From positions 1-6,920 of the forward strand of contig JANPNV010000048.1 of NCBI GenBank assembly GCA_031427625.1: a stretch of DNA of 6,920 nt, given 5' to 3'. Every line of letters begins with the position of its first letter. Position 1 is the first letter of the stretch. The stretch comes from JADKIH01 sp031427625. GTDB taxonomy: Bacteria > Bacteroidota > Bacteroidia > AKYH767-A > 2013-40CM-41-45. Positions 5,985 to 6,920 of the stretch are shown here, one piece after another. The notes below the pieces were generated by a model. The model did no database searches and had not been told where the DNA came from. It saw only the letters and a program-made list of their open reading frames with translations. The position numbers and the translations under genes are program-made.

Positions 5985-6491
5985 TCAAATATTTTTTGAG
6001 AGATTTGTTTTCGCTCGTTGAATCAACGATTCAACTGCTTTAGGACTGATGTTCATTATTTTGGCTACTTCAGCTTGCGATTTTTGTTCTAGCTTATGCA
6101 GTATCAAAGCTGTTTTTTGATTAGCTGGCAATTGGTTTATTTGCCTCAACAAATTCTCCAATGCCTCCTTATGTTCCATTTGAAAGCCCGGATGATTAAA
6201 TTCCGGTGGATTGTGTTTTAAGTCATTGCTGTCGTCAAAAAAAAGTGACGTAAAAAAAGCAAAACGTTTTTTTCTCTTTTTGGCCTTCAAAAAATCCAAA
6301 CTCTTATTTACTGTAATCCGATATAACCATGTTGCGATGTTTGATTTCTCCTCAAATAAATCCAGACTTTGATGAGCGGCAACAAATACATCCTGAGTAA
6401 TCTCCTGGGCATCTTCTATACTTTGTGTATAATTCAAGGCAAGGTTATACACCATGTTCTTATGCTCCTTATATAGTTCTTCAAAATTCAA
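5985..6491 (-). CDS. ECF-type RNA polymerase sigma factor
   Basis: The protein has 168 residues. Region 2 spans about 3-72: FEELYKEHKNMVYNLAL, then DAQEITQDVFVAAHQSLDLF (regions 2.2-2.3), then WLYRITVNKSLDFLKAKKRKK (region 2.4, which contacts the -10). A short linker leads to region 4 at about 107-164, with the helix-turn-helix SQAEVAKIMNISPKAVESLIQRAK at 138-161 that reads the -35. Regions 1 and 3 are absent, as in the ECF group. Its neighbours suggest control by the small membrane protein and metal sensor downstream, as for CnrH. The start shown is TTG at 6491; the next in-frame ATG (codon 13) would cut into region 2. Upstream in frame there is a TAA after only four codons. A pair of ATG codons at 6532-6535 lies in another frame and reaches a TGA at 6490-6488, overlapping this TTG. 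Confidence 0.92.
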   Translation of the reverse strand: MNFEELYKEHKNMVYNLALNYTQSIEDAQEITQDVFVAAHQSLDLFEEKSNIATWLYRITVNKSLDFLKAKKRKKRFAFFTSLFFDDSNDLKHNPPEFNHPGFQMEHKEALENLLRQINQLPANQKTALILHKLEQKSQAEVAKIMNISPKAVESLIQRAKTNLSKNI

Positions 6492-6503
6492 AATTGCCTG
6501 TGA

Positions 6504-6531
6504 TTAGATTTTCCGCCTGTTGCGAAGTTCA
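6504..6531 (-). promoter_or_regulatory. Possible sigma-E-like promoter in front of the sigma factor gene
   Basis: Read on the minus strand the stretch is TGAACTT, 16 bases, TCTAA. The -10 half and the spacing are the same as in the three 32-bp elements, but the -35 half is the classical ECF form GAACTT instead of GAAGGAT. The start would fall near 6498, a few bases before the TTG at 6491. If the protein really begins further upstream near 6535, this would be coding sequence and the match chance. Confidence 0.3.
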
Positions 6532-6561
6532 TCATTTTATTTATTGACTTTCTTAAATTCT

Positions 6562-6569
6562 CAAAAATA
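6562..6569 (-). promoter_or_regulatory. Possible Bacteroidota housekeeping -7 element for the sigma factor gene
   Basis: On the minus strand the sequence TATTTTTG fits the Bacteroidota -7 consensus TAnnTTTG. It is about 70 bases upstream of the TTG start and about 27 upstream of the ATG pair at 6532-6535. A clean -33 TTG at the right distance is not present, so support is weak in such AT-rich DNA. Confidence 0.3.
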
Positions 6570-6663
6570 TAAAATTCACGGCTTTTGAAATGTATATAGT
6601 GAAGTTTTCTGTACTGATTTCCCTTCCTTGCTCATTCAGTTTAGCGAAAACACTCCTTCATTA

Positions 6664-6688
6664 ATTTTTTGGGGTGATTTTTTGGGTG
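6664..6688. repeat. Short imperfect tandem repeat
   Basis: Plus-strand ATTTTTTGGGGTG (6664-6676) is followed directly by ATTTTTTGGGTG (6677-6688), a two-copy repeat of 13 and 12 bases differing by one G. It lies in the non-coding region upstream of the sigma factor gene. No function can be assigned. Confidence 0.6.
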
Positions 6689-6758
6689 AGCAAAAAATGC
6701 ATATCAGTTTCATGCTATGGGGTAAAGCCGCTTATTCGTTTGTTAAATTAAAATAGAC

Positions 6759-6920
6759 CTACTTATTATTAAAGTTTTTATTAATGGCTCGTTCCACTCT
6801 ATACAATAAAATTACAACCATAGTTAACATTAATCCAACGCCAATTATTATTGCCACATGCTCATTGAACTTATAAAATATTCCAATGAGTGAACTTAAC
6901 ATTAAAAGTCCTCCAAGCTT
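6759..6920 (-). CDS. C-terminal end of an unidentified membrane protein, cut by the window edge
   Basis: The frame is open from the right edge (6920) to a TAG at 6761-6759, giving 53 codons. Two hydrophobic segments are visible: LGGLLMLSSLIGIFY (about 2-16 of the fragment) and VAIIIGVGLMLTMVVILLY (22-40). The tail RVERAINKNFNNK is basic and ends the protein, presumably in the cytoplasm. This looks like the last two membrane helices of an integral membrane protein or a small two-helix protein. I do not recognise the family. About 220 bases or more separate it from the sigma factor gene, so it need not belong to the same regulon. Confidence 0.6.
   Translation of the reverse strand, partial: KLGGLLMLSSLIGIFYKFNEHVAIIIGVGLMLTMVVILLYRVERAINKNFNNK

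Larger units (their letters stand above)
6492..6758. other. Intergenic region upstream of the sigma factor gene
   Basis: These 267 bases hold no supported gene. On the minus strand they contain the possible promoters at 6562-6569 and 6504-6531 and a 15-codon frame (6535-6488) ending across the TTG start of the sigma gene. On the plus strand there are only frames of under 25 codons. No strong hairpin with a T-run is seen after the membrane protein stop at 6759. Confidence 0.6.

Noticed and set aside
6590..6758. Small plus-strand frames of 24 and 19 codons in the region upstream of the sigma gene
   Set aside because: They are too short, have no start context or similarity to anything I recognise, and are expected by chance in this AT-rich stretch.
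1..6920. tRNA, rRNA, CRISPR array, insertion sequence or integrase
   Set aside because: No such structure, repeat array or transposase-like frame was seen on either strand.

Overview
The window is AT-rich, uses almost no Shine-Dalgarno sequences, and encodes a multicopper oxidase with a C-terminal type IX secretion sorting domain. Together these point to a member of the Bacteroidota; I cannot name a genus. Every gene I can support lies on the minus strand, so transcription runs from high to low coordinates.

Layout in transcription order. (1) 6759-6920: the last 53 codons of an unidentified membrane protein. (2) 6492-6758: non-coding upstream region. (3) 5220-6491: a regulatory module made of an ECF sigma factor, an 84-residue single-pass protein with the look of a small anti-sigma factor, and a membrane-anchored periplasmic metal sensor of the CnrX/Spy/CpxP type. 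Order and sizes resemble the CnrH-CnrY-CnrX system of Cupriavidus. (4) 3504-5233: an MbnP-family copper-binding protein and an MbnH/MauG/CCP-like di-haem c-type cytochrome. (5) 1131-3466: a three-domain multicopper oxidase with complete copper ligands, and a secreted thioredoxin-fold protein with a CNHC active site. (6) 1-1021: a secreted YHYH-domain protein whose C-terminus lies outside the window.

The strongest regulatory signal is a 32-bp element, CGAAGGAT-N14-CRTCTAAYAC, found three times with identical internal spacing. The copies precede the anti-sigma/sensor operon, the multicopper oxidase and the YHYH gene. The layout GAAGGAT-N16-TCTAA is that of an ECF promoter (compare GAACTT-N16-TCTRA for sigma-E of E. 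coli). I infer that the local sigma factor reads these three promoters, which makes the window an autoregulated regulon.

Working model (inference): metal, most likely copper, is sensed outside the inner membrane by the sensor, the small anti-sigma protein releases the sigma factor, and the sigma factor turns on a set of exported proteins. MbnH would oxidise a tryptophan of MbnP so that it can hold copper. The multicopper oxidase would oxidise Cu(I) or another substrate. The redoxin and YHYH protein would act beside them. No metal-transporting ATPase, RND pump or methanobactin gene is visible here.
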